Shown: positions 52,191 through 62,133, counted from the first letter of the stretch. The stretch is 64,000 nt of DNA from Bacteroidia bacterium (GCA_030427585.1 JAUIBW010000007.1:1-64000), one strand, 5' to 3'. Notes: generated by a model not told the origin, from the sequence alone. Program-made: numbers and translations.

Positions 52191-53327
52191 ATGATCAACA
52201 AACGCCTCCTTATTAAGAACCTACTGGCGCATAATGACGAAAATAGTTTTTATGACAAGAAGCGTAAACTTAATATTGGCGAGAAAGAGGGAAAAGCAAA
52301 ATTCTTAAAGCACATCTGTGCACTGGCAAATTCTAATCCCAAAAATAATTCATATATCGTGATAGGGGTTGAAGATGAAGATAATCAAATTATAGGAGTT
52401 GATTTTTTTGATGATAGTAAAATCCAAAACCTGGTAAATGCATACTTAGACAATCCTCCTATTGTTTCTTATGAAAATATCCCTTTTCCGCATTTGCCAT
52501 CAGATAAAGTAGTAGGATTGGTAACCATTCGCCCTCAGGGAGGACAACTCTGTTCTCTTCGTAAAAATATTTGGAAATACTATGGGGGTAGTGTCTTTTT
52601 TAGAGATGGTAGTATCAGTATGCCCAAAGTTTTTGATATCGAGATTAAAGATGTCAATTCAGAAATTGTAACTGCTATAGAAAGTCACGCCCAGAACAAT
52701 ATTGAACTTACTCTAGATGGGGTTTTTGATTTTATGAACTCCAGAACAGACTACAATCCTACATATAAGGTTTTTAAAGAATATTTTGTAGTCTGCTGGG
52801 CAGCCAAAGAAAAACGACAAAATGGAGAGATATATTACTCCCGTGTAGATATCGAATTAATTAATGAGCATGTAAAGTTGTTCTATTCAGAATTAGACGA
52901 AGTAAGTATATCGTTAACCGATGATCAATTTAAAATTATAGAATATGTGCAATTAGGTCTACAGGATACTTTTAGTTACTATCCTCTAGAAGAAGTTGTA
53001 ATTACCTTTAAGGACAACGCCAGTTATGATATAGAAAATAAACTTCTTTTTGAACCACCACAATTTGATCGTAAAACATTACATCATTTATATAATAGCA
53101 ATAATGCATTAATCGATAAATTAAAAAACAAAATTCCCTTATCAAAAAACGAAGAAAAAGATATTGTAAATCTTCCTGCTACGTATTTGATTTGTTATTT
53201 TAATGATATTAGTGATGCAAAAGAAAAATTAGAAGAGGCAAAACCATATTTAAAACTCTATGACGATACTATATATTCTCTCTGTAAAGAAAGCATTCGA
53301 ATTTTGAGAAAAGTTAGATATAGTTAA
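52191..53327 (+). CDS. Schlafen AlbA_2 domain protein
   Basis: A 378-aa protein with an N-terminal AlbA_2 (Schlafen-type) domain: LNIGEKEGKAKFLKHICALANSNPKNNSYIVIGVEDEDNQIIGVD, and the RPQGGQLCSLRKNIWKYYGGSVFFRDG segment. Such proteins are annotated as putative ATP- or DNA-binding; in Schlafens the domain is linked to RNA cleavage, but that role is not shown in bacteria. The C-terminal half (about 165-378) is helical and unlike any family I know. It lies 23 bases before a metallophosphoesterase gene and may be co-transcribed. Confidence 0.78.
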   Translation: MINKRLLIKNLLAHNDENSFYDKKRKLNIGEKEGKAKFLKHICALANSNPKNNSYIVIGVEDEDNQIIGVDFFDDSKIQNLVNAYLDNPPIVSYENIPFPHLPSDKVVGLVTIRPQGGQLCSLRKNIWKYYGGSVFFRDGSISMPKVFDIEIKDVNSEIVTAIESHAQNNIELTLDGVFDFMNSRTDYNPTYKVFKEYFVVCWAAKEKRQNGEIYYSRVDIELINEHVKLFYSELDEVSISLTDDQFKIIEYVQLGLQDTFSYYPLEEVVITFKDNASYDIENKLLFEPPQFDRKTLHHLYNSNNALIDKLKNKIPLSKNEEKDIVNLPATYLICYFNDISDAKEKLEEAKPYLKLYDDTIYSLCKESIRILRKVRYS

Positions 53328-53350
53328 AAATGATCAACAATTAACCAACC

Positions 53351-54079
53351 ATGGGAAGAATTTTAGTAATTGGAGATATTCACGGTGCACTAACAGCACT
53401 AGAGCAAATACTTGAAAGAGCGAAGATAAATAAAGACGATACTCTTATATTTCTGGGAGATTATGTAGATGGATGGAGTGATAGTGCCCCATTGATTTCG
53501 TTCCTGATTAAGCTCAAAGTTTCCCACAATTGTATTTTTATTAAAGGAAATCATGATGAACTTTGTTATACCTGGCTTACACAACATACTCACAATCCTG
53601 AGTGGATAAAACATGGTGGTCAAGCAACTATGGATTCATATGCCAAACTATCACAAGAAGAAATTAATACTCATCTTCATTTTTATGAAACTCTCAATAA
53701 CTATCATATAGATACCCACAATCGCTTGTTTCTTCATGCTGGGTTCACCAATCTTCATGGACCACATCAAGAATATTTTAATGAATTATTTTATTGGGAT
53801 AGAACTTTGTGGGAAACTGCATTGGCGACAGATCCTAATCTAAAAAAGACAGATCCAAAATATCCTAAACGGCTGTCACTTTTTGATGAGATATATATTG
53901 GCCACACTCCTGTTACCCGAATTAATCAAACCATCCCGATACAGGCTATTTGCGTATGGAATATGGATACAGGAGCTGCATTTAAAGGCCCTCTTACTAT
54001 AATGGATATTAACACTAAAGAGTTCTGGCAAAGTGATCCTGTATATCAATTATACCCACATGAAAATGGTAGAAACTAA
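53351..54079 (+). CDS. Metallophosphoesterase, Ser/Thr phosphatase-like
   Basis: A 242-aa calcineurin-like phosphoesterase with the complete metal signature: GDIHG (8-12), GDYVDGW (36-42), GNHDE (64-68), and later HAG and IGHTPV. The size and motif arrangement resemble the bacterial PrpA/PrpB and Ap4A-hydrolase-like group, which act on phosphoproteins or dinucleotides. It follows the Schlafen-type gene on the same strand. The natural substrate is unknown. Confidence 0.9.
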   Translation: MGRILVIGDIHGALTALEQILERAKINKDDTLIFLGDYVDGWSDSAPLISFLIKLKVSHNCIFIKGNHDELCYTWLTQHTHNPEWIKHGGQATMDSYAKLSQEEINTHLHFYETLNNYHIDTHNRLFLHAGFTNLHGPHQEYFNELFYWDRTLWETALATDPNLKKTDPKYPKRLSLFDEIYIGHTPVTRINQTIPIQAICVWNMDTGAAFKGPLTIMDINTKEFWQSDPVYQLYPHENGRN

Positions 54080-54562
54080 AAATTTATCGTAAAAAGGGGT
54101 AACAAAAATTTAAAGCTATTGATCTAAGGTTGTAAATGATAAAAAATCATATATCATGAAAGCAACAATAAAATTTTTAGCGTATTTGTTAATAGCATTT
54201 TCCTTACTATTTATAATTATAAAGGAAAAGATCAATCTACTAGAAAAGTCAATCTTAAATGTTGAGTCTAGCTAAGTAGATATTGAGTACAATTACAACT
54301 CTTCTTTTTGTACTATTCTTCAAAATGAAATAGGTTATAGAACCTAGTAGTATTTTTTTAGATATGAGTTTAAGGCAATACAAATTCAGGAAACAACCCT
54401 TATAAATATATGTCTTATCCTGTCAAAATTAAGGTTTTAACCTCTTAATGGTTTTTTAAGCGCTTTTCACCTTTATAACATAAGGTTGTAATTGTAGAAT
54501 CGATCACTAAAAACACTTCGCAAACAAACAATCGAGTATTCACACAATTAATAATTAATAAC
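54080..54562. other. Intergenic region with a small ORF
   Basis: About 480 AT-rich bases containing only the possible 39-aa membrane peptide at 54156-54275. I see no strong hairpin or repeat in the remainder. Confidence 0.4.
54156..54275 (+). CDS. Possible 39-aa single-helix membrane peptide
   Basis: ATG-started ORF: MKATIKFLAYLLIAFSLLF then IIIKEKINLLEKSILNVESS. A basic start, one hydrophobic helix of about 15 residues and a polar amphipathic tail form the classic plan of small membrane proteins. It lies between the phosphoesterase and the collagen-like lipoprotein on the same strand. No family is known to me and there is no second copy in the window. Confidence 0.38.
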   Translation: MKATIKFLAYLLIAFSLLFIIIKEKINLLEKSILNVESS

Positions 54563-55054
54563 ATGAAAAGTATGGAAACAATAATGAAATTTTCTAAGTA
54601 TGGTATTTTGGTACTAATCTTATTTTTAAGTGCTTGCGCAGAAGATGGAGTCGATGGTCAAATAGGACCACAGGGACCTGCGGGAGCTGATGGGGCAAAC
54701 GGACAGGATGGAAACGCTAATGTAGTTTCTGTTTTATTCGAAAACCAGACGATATCTAACGGGGATAATGTTTTTGACATTCCCGAATTGACACAGGAAA
54801 TATTTGATACTGGTATTGTTTATGCCTATGTAACCGTAACAGGAAATAATTACTGGGAAGTATTACCGCTTAGTATAGGACAGCAAATCATCCTGGAAAT
54901 TGACAAAATTGAGGTTGGAAAAGCTACATTACGTGCTACTTTTAATCAATCTAATCTTAAACTTCGGTTTGTGCTCGTAGAAGGTAATGATGCTAGCGGC
55001 ATTAATTTTGAAAACTATCTAGAAGTACAATCATTCTATAATCTAACAGATTAA
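54563..55054 (+). CDS. Collagen-like lipoprotein
   Basis: A 163-aa lipoprotein (lipobox FLSACAEDG, signal from MKSMETIMKFSKYGIL; an ATG seven codons later is also possible). A short collagen-like stretch of about nine Gly-x-y triplets (DGVDGQIGPQGPAGADGANGQDG) follows the cysteine, then a compact beta-rich domain (NVVSVLFENQTISNGDNVFDIPELTQEIFDTGIVYAYV). Bacteroidota use such collagen-linker lipoproteins on the surface; the function is unknown. Confidence 0.78.
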   Translation: MKSMETIMKFSKYGILVLILFLSACAEDGVDGQIGPQGPAGADGANGQDGNANVVSVLFENQTISNGDNVFDIPELTQEIFDTGIVYAYVTVTGNNYWEVLPLSIGQQIILEIDKIEVGKATLRATFNQSNLKLRFVLVEGNDASGINFENYLEVQSFYNLTD

Positions 55055-55380
55055 CTTCGGCATGTAATAGTCAAATATACGTAACAAAAAAAGTTTTTGA
55101 TTATATAATAAATTATAAATAACCTTTACCCAATTAAATTGGGTAAAGGTTAATCAAAACTAATTTAAAAAAAATTTAATATTTAAAACACTATTCATCT
55201 TCAGTTTAAGTCTCCTAATTCATGAATTTAATATTTTTATGATTCAATAGAATCTATATAATTAGGCATGGACGAGTATCAAAATGTTTAACTATTCTCA
55301 TTTTGAATTAATTTAAAAAAATTTTTCATCAACCATTCAATTTTGTAGCTTTAGAACACAAATTTAAAATCAACTCATCA
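55055..55380. other. Intergenic region with terminator
   Basis: About 325 AT-rich bases. It holds the hairpin at 55121-55151 and otherwise only promoter-type AT-rich sequence; no ORF is supported. Confidence 0.45.
55121..55151 (+). terminator. Hairpin after the collagen-like lipoprotein gene
   Basis: Perfect 15-bp arms AACCTTTACCCAATT and AATTGGGTAAAGGTT around a single base, 67 bases after the stop. There is no long T-run, so termination is only probable. Confidence 0.65.
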
Positions 55381-56517
55381 ATGGGAATTTTTGACGAAAT
55401 AAAGAAAAAACTTAGCCACGAATTTATAGATATCATAGAATGGTTAGACTATACCGATGATACAATTGTACATCGGTTTGAACGCTATCAAAATGAAATT
55501 AAAAATGAGGCCAAGCTTATCGTAAGAGAAGGACAAACTGCAGTTTTTATTAATGAAGGACAACTGGCAGATGTATTCACTCCCGGAACATATACCTTAA
55601 ACACACAAAACTTACCTATTTTAGCAACATTAAAAGGTTGGAAATATGGATTTAATAGTCCTTTTAAAGCCGAAGTATATTTTGTAAACACTCATTTATT
55701 TACTGATGAAAAATGGGGGACCAAAAATCCGATTACCTTAAATGATGATCGTTTTGGCCTTGTAGAAATTCGTGCTTTTGGAACTTATGCATTTAAAATT
55801 AATGATGCTGGTAAATTTGTCATTGATATTGTAGGAACAGATGCTAATTTCACCAATTTCGAGATCAATGAGCACCTTAAAAGCTTAATCTCTACGCGAT
55901 TTACAGACACTATTGGTGAAGCTAATTTACCTATCGAGCTATATGCGGCTAATACTACAGAATTATCTGATACCTGTCTCGAAGTAATGCAACCCGAATT
56001 TAATGCCGTGGGCATTTCTCTGGAAAAATTCTTTATCGAGAATGTTTCGATGCCAGAGGAATTGAAAAAGGAAATATTTGAATACAGTAGAATTGATAAG
56101 CTCGATCTCGATAAATTAACCAAATTTAAAACTGCAAAAGCTATTGAAGCTGCAGCAGCAAATGAAGGAGGTACAGCAGGAGCTGGAATGGGAATGGGAA
56201 TGGGATTTGTTCTAGCGCAACAAATGGGAGGCATGATGAATCCAATGGCAGGACAACAACAAATGCAACCTCAGCAAACTACTCCGGTGGCCCCACCTCC
56301 AATGCCCGTGCAAGTACACTATTTTTATGCTCAAAACGGACAACAGGCAGGCCCCGTATCCTTCGAGCAATTAAAAACACTATTTGCCAATAGGACCATA
56401 AATAAAGATTCTTTGGTATGGAAACAGGGAATGGATAGCTGGGCTGCCTTAAAAGATATAGAAGAGCTAAAATCGTTTCTAGGTGGAAGCACTCCCCCTC
56501 CATTGCCCGGGAATTAA
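55381..56517 (+). CDS. SPFH domain protein with GYF_2 (DUF4339) end
   Basis: A 378-aa protein with an SPFH (virion core/YdjI-like) domain over about 1-235: IVREGQTAVFINEGQLADVFTPGTYTLNTQNLPILATLKGWKYGFNSPFKAEVYFVN, LVEIRAFGTYAFKI and EYSRIDKLDLDKLTKFKTAKAIEAAA. A low-complexity MGGMMNPMAGQQQMQPQQ linker leads to a GYF_2 domain (YFYAQNGQQAGPVSFEQLKTLFANRTINKDSLVWKQGMDSWAAL), a putative peptide-binding domain. It precedes a zinc-ribbon membrane protein by about 100 bases, a recurrent pairing in bacteria thought to organise a membrane-associated scaffold. Function is unknown. Confidence 0.88.
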   Translation: MGIFDEIKKKLSHEFIDIIEWLDYTDDTIVHRFERYQNEIKNEAKLIVREGQTAVFINEGQLADVFTPGTYTLNTQNLPILATLKGWKYGFNSPFKAEVYFVNTHLFTDEKWGTKNPITLNDDRFGLVEIRAFGTYAFKINDAGKFVIDIVGTDANFTNFEINEHLKSLISTRFTDTIGEANLPIELYAANTTELSDTCLEVMQPEFNAVGISLEKFFIENVSMPEELKKEIFEYSRIDKLDLDKLTKFKTAKAIEAAAANEGGTAGAGMGMGMGFVLAQQMGGMMNPMAGQQQMQPQQTTPVAPPPMPVQVHYFYAQNGQQAGPVSFEQLKTLFANRTINKDSLVWKQGMDSWAALKDIEELKSFLGGSTPPPLPGN

Positions 56518-56620
56518 AAAATAAAACGCATCCCAAAATTAATTTTGGGACAGGACTTAACCTTCTCCCATACGGGAGAAGAAACCATTCTATATAACAT
56601 CTAGTATTATTAGTTCCTAA

Positions 56621-57724
56621 ATGGAAGAAGAAAAAAAAGCAGTTTCAGAACGTAAAAAATCCTGTACTAATTGTGGTGCAGAATTAAAATATAAACCTGG
56701 AACGACTGAGATTACTTGCGAATATTGCGGTCATCATGAAACAATTATAAATGACCAAAATGGATTTCAAGAATTAGAACTTAAACCCTATCTCGAAGAA
56801 ATGGGTTCTCAATCGCATTCTGAAGAAATCATGATGCTACATTGCAAAAATTGTGGTGCAAATCAACATATCGAAGAAAATTACAAATCTTTGCATTGTG
56901 TGTATTGCACAATGCCTTTGATTATAGAAGATGCATATAAAGAGGATTGGATATTACCTGGAGCGGTTCTTCCTTTTCAATTTGACCAGAAAAAATCACA
57001 TCAGATATTTTCAAAATGGGTAAAAGGGTTATGGTTTGCCCCTAATAATTTAAAAAAAGCAGCACTAGATCCACAAAACACCAAAGGCCTCTATTTACCT
57101 TACTGGACCTTTGATGCTCGATTATATGCCAACTATACCGGACAACGTGGAGATTATTATTATATTAATGTTCCGTATACAACAACGGTAAATGGTAAAT
57201 CTGTTACCAAAACCCGACAAGAACGTAGAACGAGATGGTCTCCGGCAAGCGGAAATGTAAATGGTTTTGTTGATGATACTTTAATCAAGGCATCACATCA
57301 AAATAAAAATCCGGTACCAAGAAAAATATCAAATTGGAATTTAGAGGCTCTTGCTCCCTTTAATACCAGTTTTTTAGCAGGTTTTGTTACCGAAAAATAT
57401 ACGATTCCATTAAAAGATGGTCATTTAGCCTCTACCAAAGAAGCCGAACGTATTGCTACATCCTGGGCCAGACGTGATATAGCAGGAGATACTCAAAGAG
57501 TACATCATATAGATATGAGTTTAAGCGAAGAAACCTTTAAACATATTCTGCTTCCGGTATATATTAGTGCCTACCGATTTAATGGTAAAAAGTATAATTT
57601 CTTTATCAATGGTCAAACAGGAGCTATTTCGGGAAATAGGCCCTACTCTTTCTGGAAGATATTCTTCTTTGTATTGTTTATACTCATTATTATTGCAATA
57701 ATCGTGTGGTTTGCCGAGCAATAA
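56621..57724 (+). CDS. Zinc-ribbon membrane protein paired with SPFH
   Basis: A 367-aa protein with two CxxC zinc ribbons at its N-terminus (KSCTNCGAELKYKPGTTEITCEYCGHHE and LHCKNCGANQHIEENYKSLHCVYC, about 14-105), a middle domain with a long beta-rich region (FQFDQKKSHQIFSKWVKGLWFAPNNLKK, LYLPYWTFDARLYANYTGQRGDYYY), and one C-terminal transmembrane helix (about 342-363). Homologues are often annotated as TFIIB-type zinc ribbon proteins. The pairing with the SPFH gene upstream suggests that it delivers or anchors the SPFH scaffold. Confidence 0.82.
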   Translation: MEEEKKAVSERKKSCTNCGAELKYKPGTTEITCEYCGHHETIINDQNGFQELELKPYLEEMGSQSHSEEIMMLHCKNCGANQHIEENYKSLHCVYCTMPLIIEDAYKEDWILPGAVLPFQFDQKKSHQIFSKWVKGLWFAPNNLKKAALDPQNTKGLYLPYWTFDARLYANYTGQRGDYYYINVPYTTTVNGKSVTKTRQERRTRWSPASGNVNGFVDDTLIKASHQNKNPVPRKISNWNLEALAPFNTSFLAGFVTEKYTIPLKDGHLASTKEAERIATSWARRDIAGDTQRVHHIDMSLSEETFKHILLPVYISAYRFNGKKYNFFINGQTGAISGNRPYSFWKIFFFVLFILIIIAIIVWFAEQ

Positions 57725-57753
57725 TTTCACATACGAAAGAAAATTTAATTCAT

Positions 57754-57788
57754 AAAAAAGAGACTGGTCAAAAACCAGTCTCTTTTTT
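57754..57788. terminator. Terminator after the SPFH operon
   Basis: Arms AAAAAAGAGACTGGT and ACCAGTCTCTTTTTT around CAAAA, 30 bases past the zinc-ribbon gene. Strong on the plus strand, symmetrical enough to serve the convergent gene as well. Confidence 0.92.
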
Positions 57789-57831
57789 TAATCTTATTAT
57801 TAAAAATAATCCTATCGTAAAATCAGAGTTT

Positions 57832-58293
57832 CTAATACTTAGTTTTAAACCCAATAACTTCATAGACCGTCTTACTCATATCGGGGCATAGGTTTTCTCT
57901 AATTTTAAAAGAAACCTCCTTATCCTTAGGTAATCGTTGTTTTAGCGTATCAAAATCATTTGCTGGTGAGTTCATAAAACCAAAAGTAATCTCCTGCCCG
58001 GGAGAAATCATATTTGTAATACCCGAACCAGAATTTATAATTTGTTTCACTTTTACTGTCGCAATCGTTTTAAAATTCTTCTCACAGATAGATGCATTCT
58101 TAGTTACACTTTGCATTACAACAATCAAATGTAATGTATTAGGATCGATTGTAGTATCCTGAAGGTCGCTAAACTTAGGTTTTTCTATTTTAGGCTTAGG
58201 GTTTGTTTTTTCGGCTTCCTTTTCCTGGGCAATACTATTTGATTTGCACGAAAATAGACCAATTACAATTAATATATATAGCATTTTATCCAT
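57832..58293 (-). CDS. Hypothetical lipoprotein
   Basis: A 153-aa lipoprotein from MDKMLYILIVIGLFSCKSNSIAQ; the 18 residues before in the ORF track run into a terminator. After a KP-rich linker the body is beta-rich (DTTIDPNTLHLIVVMQSVTKNASICEKNFKTIATVKVKQIINSGSGITNMISPGQEITFGF), resembling small exported domains of NTF2 or OB type but not assignable. It is downstream of the large T9SS protein gene, separated by that gene's terminator. Confidence 0.7.
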   Translation of the reverse strand: MDKMLYILIVIGLFSCKSNSIAQEKEAEKTNPKPKIEKPKFSDLQDTTIDPNTLHLIVVMQSVTKNASICEKNFKTIATVKVKQIINSGSGITNMISPGQEITFGFMNSPANDFDTLKQRLPKDKEVSFKIRENLCPDMSKTVYEVIGFKTKY

Positions 58294-58307
58294 TGTATAA
58301 AAATAAA

Positions 58308-58336
58308 AAAAGGAGTTGAAAATTTCAACTCCTTTT
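58308..58336 (-). terminator. Terminator of the T9SS protein gene
   Basis: Arms AAAAGGAGTTGAAA and TTTCAACTCCTTTT around one base, 21 bases past the large gene, with a T-rich run on the minus-strand side. The downstream lipoprotein therefore needs its own promoter or read-through. Confidence 0.88.
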
Positions 58337-58356
58337 AAGTTTATCACTATTGTAAC

Positions 58357-61300
58357 TTATTTCTTAATAAGTTTAAGAGTACTTTGATTTCCATCTTCTG
58401 TAATTCTTGCAAAATATAATCCAGATCTTGCATTTGAAGCATCCCAGGTTATGTTATCACCAACATTACTATTAGAATACAACCTATTACCCATAGAATC
58501 AAAGATCTCGATAGATCTGGAAGTATTTCCATTAGATTTTAATACGGGATCTTTAAAATTAAACGAGAACATCCCATTAGATGGATTTGGTGAAGCTGTA
58601 GTATTTTTTGACACTTCTATTATGGCCAAAGGATCTACTGAAGTTTGAGGCTCACCTGCACCACCGTCATCTACCATTCCATAAATCTGGAATACCTGAT
58701 CAAGAGGATCTCTACCAAATGCAACCGAAACTGGAGTCCAATCTGTAGCTCCTGTACCAAATAAGTTTAAATTATCTTTAAAATGTGGTTCCTGACCAAT
58801 CCCGCCATTTTGCGAAGACCAGAACCATTGTTCCTGCCCTGCACCAAAAGCTAAGTTAGCATAAACTGATAACCAATAATTACCACTCTCTAACGTTACC
58901 GTAGCTGGAAGCACCAGATTTAAGTTTGTATCTGTTGGGTTAGAGATTGGAGTTATCTCTCCACTATTGTAAACCTCATCACCAGGAACTCCTGCATTAT
59001 CACTATATATTACAACAGTAGCATTAGTTAGTGCTGGTGAGTTATTAGCTCCACCAAAAGCTACAATTCTCTCTAATGTCCACGTATTTCCTGCAGGAAT
59101 AACAAAGTCATCTGCAGATTGTGCCAGACCACCAAAATCTACAAAGAATTGAGATGGCAATGATGATGTAGCACCAGCAATTTGTTCATAAATCGCAAGC
59201 TCAGTTACAGATACTGTAAATCCTTCTGCAACTTGCTCATTTCCAGAAGTAGCTATAAGACCGATTGTTGCCTTACCCAAGCTATCTGGTGCAAAAGAAA
59301 GCGTGATCGTATTTCCTTCTAATGTAGCTGTTACTAATTCTGGGTTAGAATTCGTAAATTCTATATCTATTGGGTTTCCATTAGAGTGAATAAATAAATC
59401 TGTTACATCTATTTCTACATCCTCACTATTTTCTGCTACAAGAAGATCATCTAGCAAATAAGCAACACTTAATGAAGATTCTGGTAATTCATTAAATACC
59501 GGGAATCTTGCACTATACAATCCACTACCGTGAGCAGCTACTGCGATAAATCCATCTTTACGAGTTTTTACCTCATCGGTTACAGCATTACCAATAGCAA
59601 AAGGTTCTTTAATCCAACGGGTTCTTTCTCCATTTAATCTATTTGTATAGTATAATCCTGTACTTGTTGCTGCATATACTTTTTGTAATCTAGAACCAAA
59701 GAATCCTTGGCTACTTCCTAAAAATGCAGTACTTCTTACAGATGGCCCATTTCCTGATCCATCAGCATTTTCTTCTAAATTACCACTAATATTTGTCCAA
59801 GTATCTCCTCCATCGGTTGTTAAGAATACACTTATTACTCTGTAATTTGAAAAGGTAACAATTACTCTGTCAGAATCAGAAGGGTCTACATTAATGTCAT
59901 TTACAAATCCTTCTGGTAATCCTTTTCCTGTAGAAATATCTACTACTTCTTGATCATCAAGATTAGCATTATCCATTCTATATATGCCTCCTGTATTAGT
60001 ACCATAATATAGTCTATTTGCAACTGGATATTTAGAAACATCTAAAGAAGATATTGAAGTTCCTGCCGGAGTATCGGTATTAGGAAGATCTACCCAATTT
60101 ACCGTTGCGAATGCATTTGAGAAAAGAGGGATTTCATCCAGATTGTTATTTCTCCAAATTCTATTACCTGCAGGTAAATACATAATGTTATCATTATTTG
60201 GATCTAGAATAAATGGTGTAATAAAAGCAAGGTTGTTAGCTCCTGCTGGTCTTACTCTGGTAAATGATTGAAATTCTCCAGCTTCATCAAAATTAAATCT
60301 ATATACATTTCCTCTCTGTGAAGATACATACCTTGTTCTTCCGTTATCTGCAATTGCACTATAAGCACCATCACCTCCAAAATCTTCTATCCATGGCTCT
60401 ATAGAGCTTGTAGAAGATGTAAACCAAGTACCGTTATCCTGAAAACCAGCTAGTAAATCATCACTATTTGGTTCTGGATCAAAAGACACATGATATGGCT
60501 GTGTTGTTACATATCCATTATTTAAAGAAATCCAATCTACAGGTTCTGCAGCAGATGTAGAAGTAGTAACATCCTCGGTTACAAATACACCCCCATCATT
60601 ACCAGATAATACTTTGTTAGGATTAGATGGATAAAAAAGTAATGCATGCTGATCTGGATGTTGATCTGGATATACACTTACGTTGTTTAGAGGAGAATAC
60701 CCTGCAATCCAGCTTTCTTGTCCTGCCGGAGTCGTAAATCCAGTCGTAGATCTGTATATATTGGTTCCTCCTACAAACATTAAGTTAGGATCTGCCGGAC
60801 TAACCTTAACGATCATATTATATCCACCCTGAAGATTTAAGTTTCCTACTCTTCCGCCAATTGCAGTAGGCAGATTAGTACTTAAATCGGTCCAGGTTTC
60901 TTCTGATGTAGTTGCAGTAGCATCATATTTAAATAAAAACGCTGGCCCACCCGCACTTAAATTCTGTGTAAAGAAATATACAATGTTTTCATTAGAAGGA
61001 TCTATCCCCATAACAGTTCTACCATAATCTGCTGGTAAAAGTTCTGGTGATATTTCTGTCCAGGTATCAGCATCTCCGTTTGTAGATGTAAAATATCCAT
61101 TATTAGGATCTCCTCCAGAGTCGATAGTTGCATAGATCTGACCTGTACTTGTAACAGCAACTTCGGCAGTATTATCAAAACCACCTGCTAATACTTCTTC
61201 AAATGATTTTCCGCCATCTTTAGATTTGTGTACGCCATTAAAAGTACCTACAAAAATATCTCCATTAGTTGGATTAATCACGATAGAGTTAATCAAATCA

Positions 61301-62046
61301 AAAGGAGAAAATGTCCTTACATCATTATCGTTGGTAGCTTCAAGAAGTTTCCAGGTTCTTCCACCGTTGATAGATTTATAAACTCCAGTTCCTTGAAAAA
61401 AGGCCCCTCCTGCTCCTGCAGAATTACCAAAACGTTCTCCTGATCCATAATACCAGGTATTATGTTTACCAGGCCTAGGATCTTGTACAATACAGGTAAT
61501 ACTTGGTGATTGTCTGCGAGACGTTACTTTTTTCCAAGACTCTCCACCATTAGTAGAGCGCCATAATCCTCCCGAAACTCCTCCAGCCAAGATTACATTC
61601 TCGTTTGTACGATCAATAGCCAAAGCTCTTGTTCTTCCTCCTACATTGTAAGGGCCTCTGTTTTTCCAATACGAAAAACGACCGGCTTTCGAAGATTTTG
61701 CAGCATTGCTAATTAATTGTTTCGAATCATTTCCTTCTGAAATCTTACTAGAGAAGCTTATTTCTTTGTCTCTAATTCCGAAAGGAATTTCGTTAGTGTT
61801 CGGGTCTTTGAGTCTTTCAAATTCCCATTTCATTCTTTCTAATGCTTTATCCCCAACTTTTTTTACATCCGACTTAGATCCATATTTACTATCGTAAATT
61901 TTGGATTGTTTGTAAAGCGAATGACCCCTAGGCTTATCCTGTTGATCCGCCTGATTTTTAAGTTGTTGTGCATTTACTGAAGTAATGGTTCCCACAAGAG
62001 AAACCGCCCAAACAGAACGTTTGAGATAAAATAAAAGTGTTTTCAT
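58357..62046 (-). CDS. T9SS-exported sortilin/BNR-repeat protein
   Basis: A 1229-aa secreted protein. After a signal peptide (MKTLLFYLKRSVWAVSLVGTITSVNAQ) and a helical prodomain come many BNR/Asp-box and VPS10/sortilin-like repeats (about 130-850, GGLWRSTNGGESWKKV, GVYKSINGGRTWKLLE, VHKSKDGGKSFEEVL, VFLTTDGGDTWTNISG), building one or two beta-propellers. A Calx-beta/cadherin-like region and a jelly-roll-like domain follow (to about 1140). The final 80 residues (TTASPNPSNGMFSFNF to RSGLYFARITEDGNQSTLKLIKK) are a type A T9SS sorting domain. It is probably a surface-bound glycan- or protein-binding protein or peptidase-associated exoprotein; no catalytic residues are recognisable. Confidence 0.9.
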   Translation of the reverse strand: MKTLLFYLKRSVWAVSLVGTITSVNAQQLKNQADQQDKPRGHSLYKQSKIYDSKYGSKSDVKKVGDKALERMKWEFERLKDPNTNEIPFGIRDKEISFSSKISEGNDSKQLISNAAKSSKAGRFSYWKNRGPYNVGGRTRALAIDRTNENVILAGGVSGGLWRSTNGGESWKKVTSRRQSPSITCIVQDPRPGKHNTWYYGSGERFGNSAGAGGAFFQGTGVYKSINGGRTWKLLEATNDNDVRTFSPFDLINSIVINPTNGDIFVGTFNGVHKSKDGGKSFEEVLAGGFDNTAEVAVTSTGQIYATIDSGGDPNNGYFTSTNGDADTWTEISPELLPADYGRTVMGIDPSNENIVYFFTQNLSAGGPAFLFKYDATATTSEETWTDLSTNLPTAIGGRVGNLNLQGGYNMIVKVSPADPNLMFVGGTNIYRSTTGFTTPAGQESWIAGYSPLNNVSVYPDQHPDQHALLFYPSNPNKVLSGNDGGVFVTEDVTTSTSAAEPVDWISLNNGYVTTQPYHVSFDPEPNSDDLLAGFQDNGTWFTSSTSSIEPWIEDFGGDGAYSAIADNGRTRYVSSQRGNVYRFNFDEAGEFQSFTRVRPAGANNLAFITPFILDPNNDNIMYLPAGNRIWRNNNLDEIPLFSNAFATVNWVDLPNTDTPAGTSISSLDVSKYPVANRLYYGTNTGGIYRMDNANLDDQEVVDISTGKGLPEGFVNDINVDPSDSDRVIVTFSNYRVISVFLTTDGGDTWTNISGNLEENADGSGNGPSVRSTAFLGSSQGFFGSRLQKVYAATSTGLYYTNRLNGERTRWIKEPFAIGNAVTDEVKTRKDGFIAVAAHGSGLYSARFPVFNELPESSLSVAYLLDDLLVAENSEDVEIDVTDLFIHSNGNPIDIEFTNSNPELVTATLEGNTITLSFAPDSLGKATIGLIATSGNEQVAEGFTVSVTELAIYEQIAGATSSLPSQFFVDFGGLAQSADDFVIPAGNTWTLERIVAFGGANNSPALTNATVVIYSDNAGVPGDEVYNSGEITPISNPTDTNLNLVLPATVTLESGNYWLSVYANLAFGAGQEQWFWSSQNGGIGQEPHFKDNLNLFGTGATDWTPVSVAFGRDPLDQVFQIYGMVDDGGAGEPQTSVDPLAIIEVSKNTTASPNPSNGMFSFNFKDPVLKSNGNTSRSIEIFDSMGNRLYSNSNVGDNITWDASNARSGLYFARITEDGNQSTLKLIKK

Positions 62047-62133
62047 TTTTAAGCTGATTTGTGAGTGATTTTTTCAAAACTAGCTTAAATTTTTGAATTT
62101 TTTTCTTAAATCTTATGGAAATTTACGATTTTT

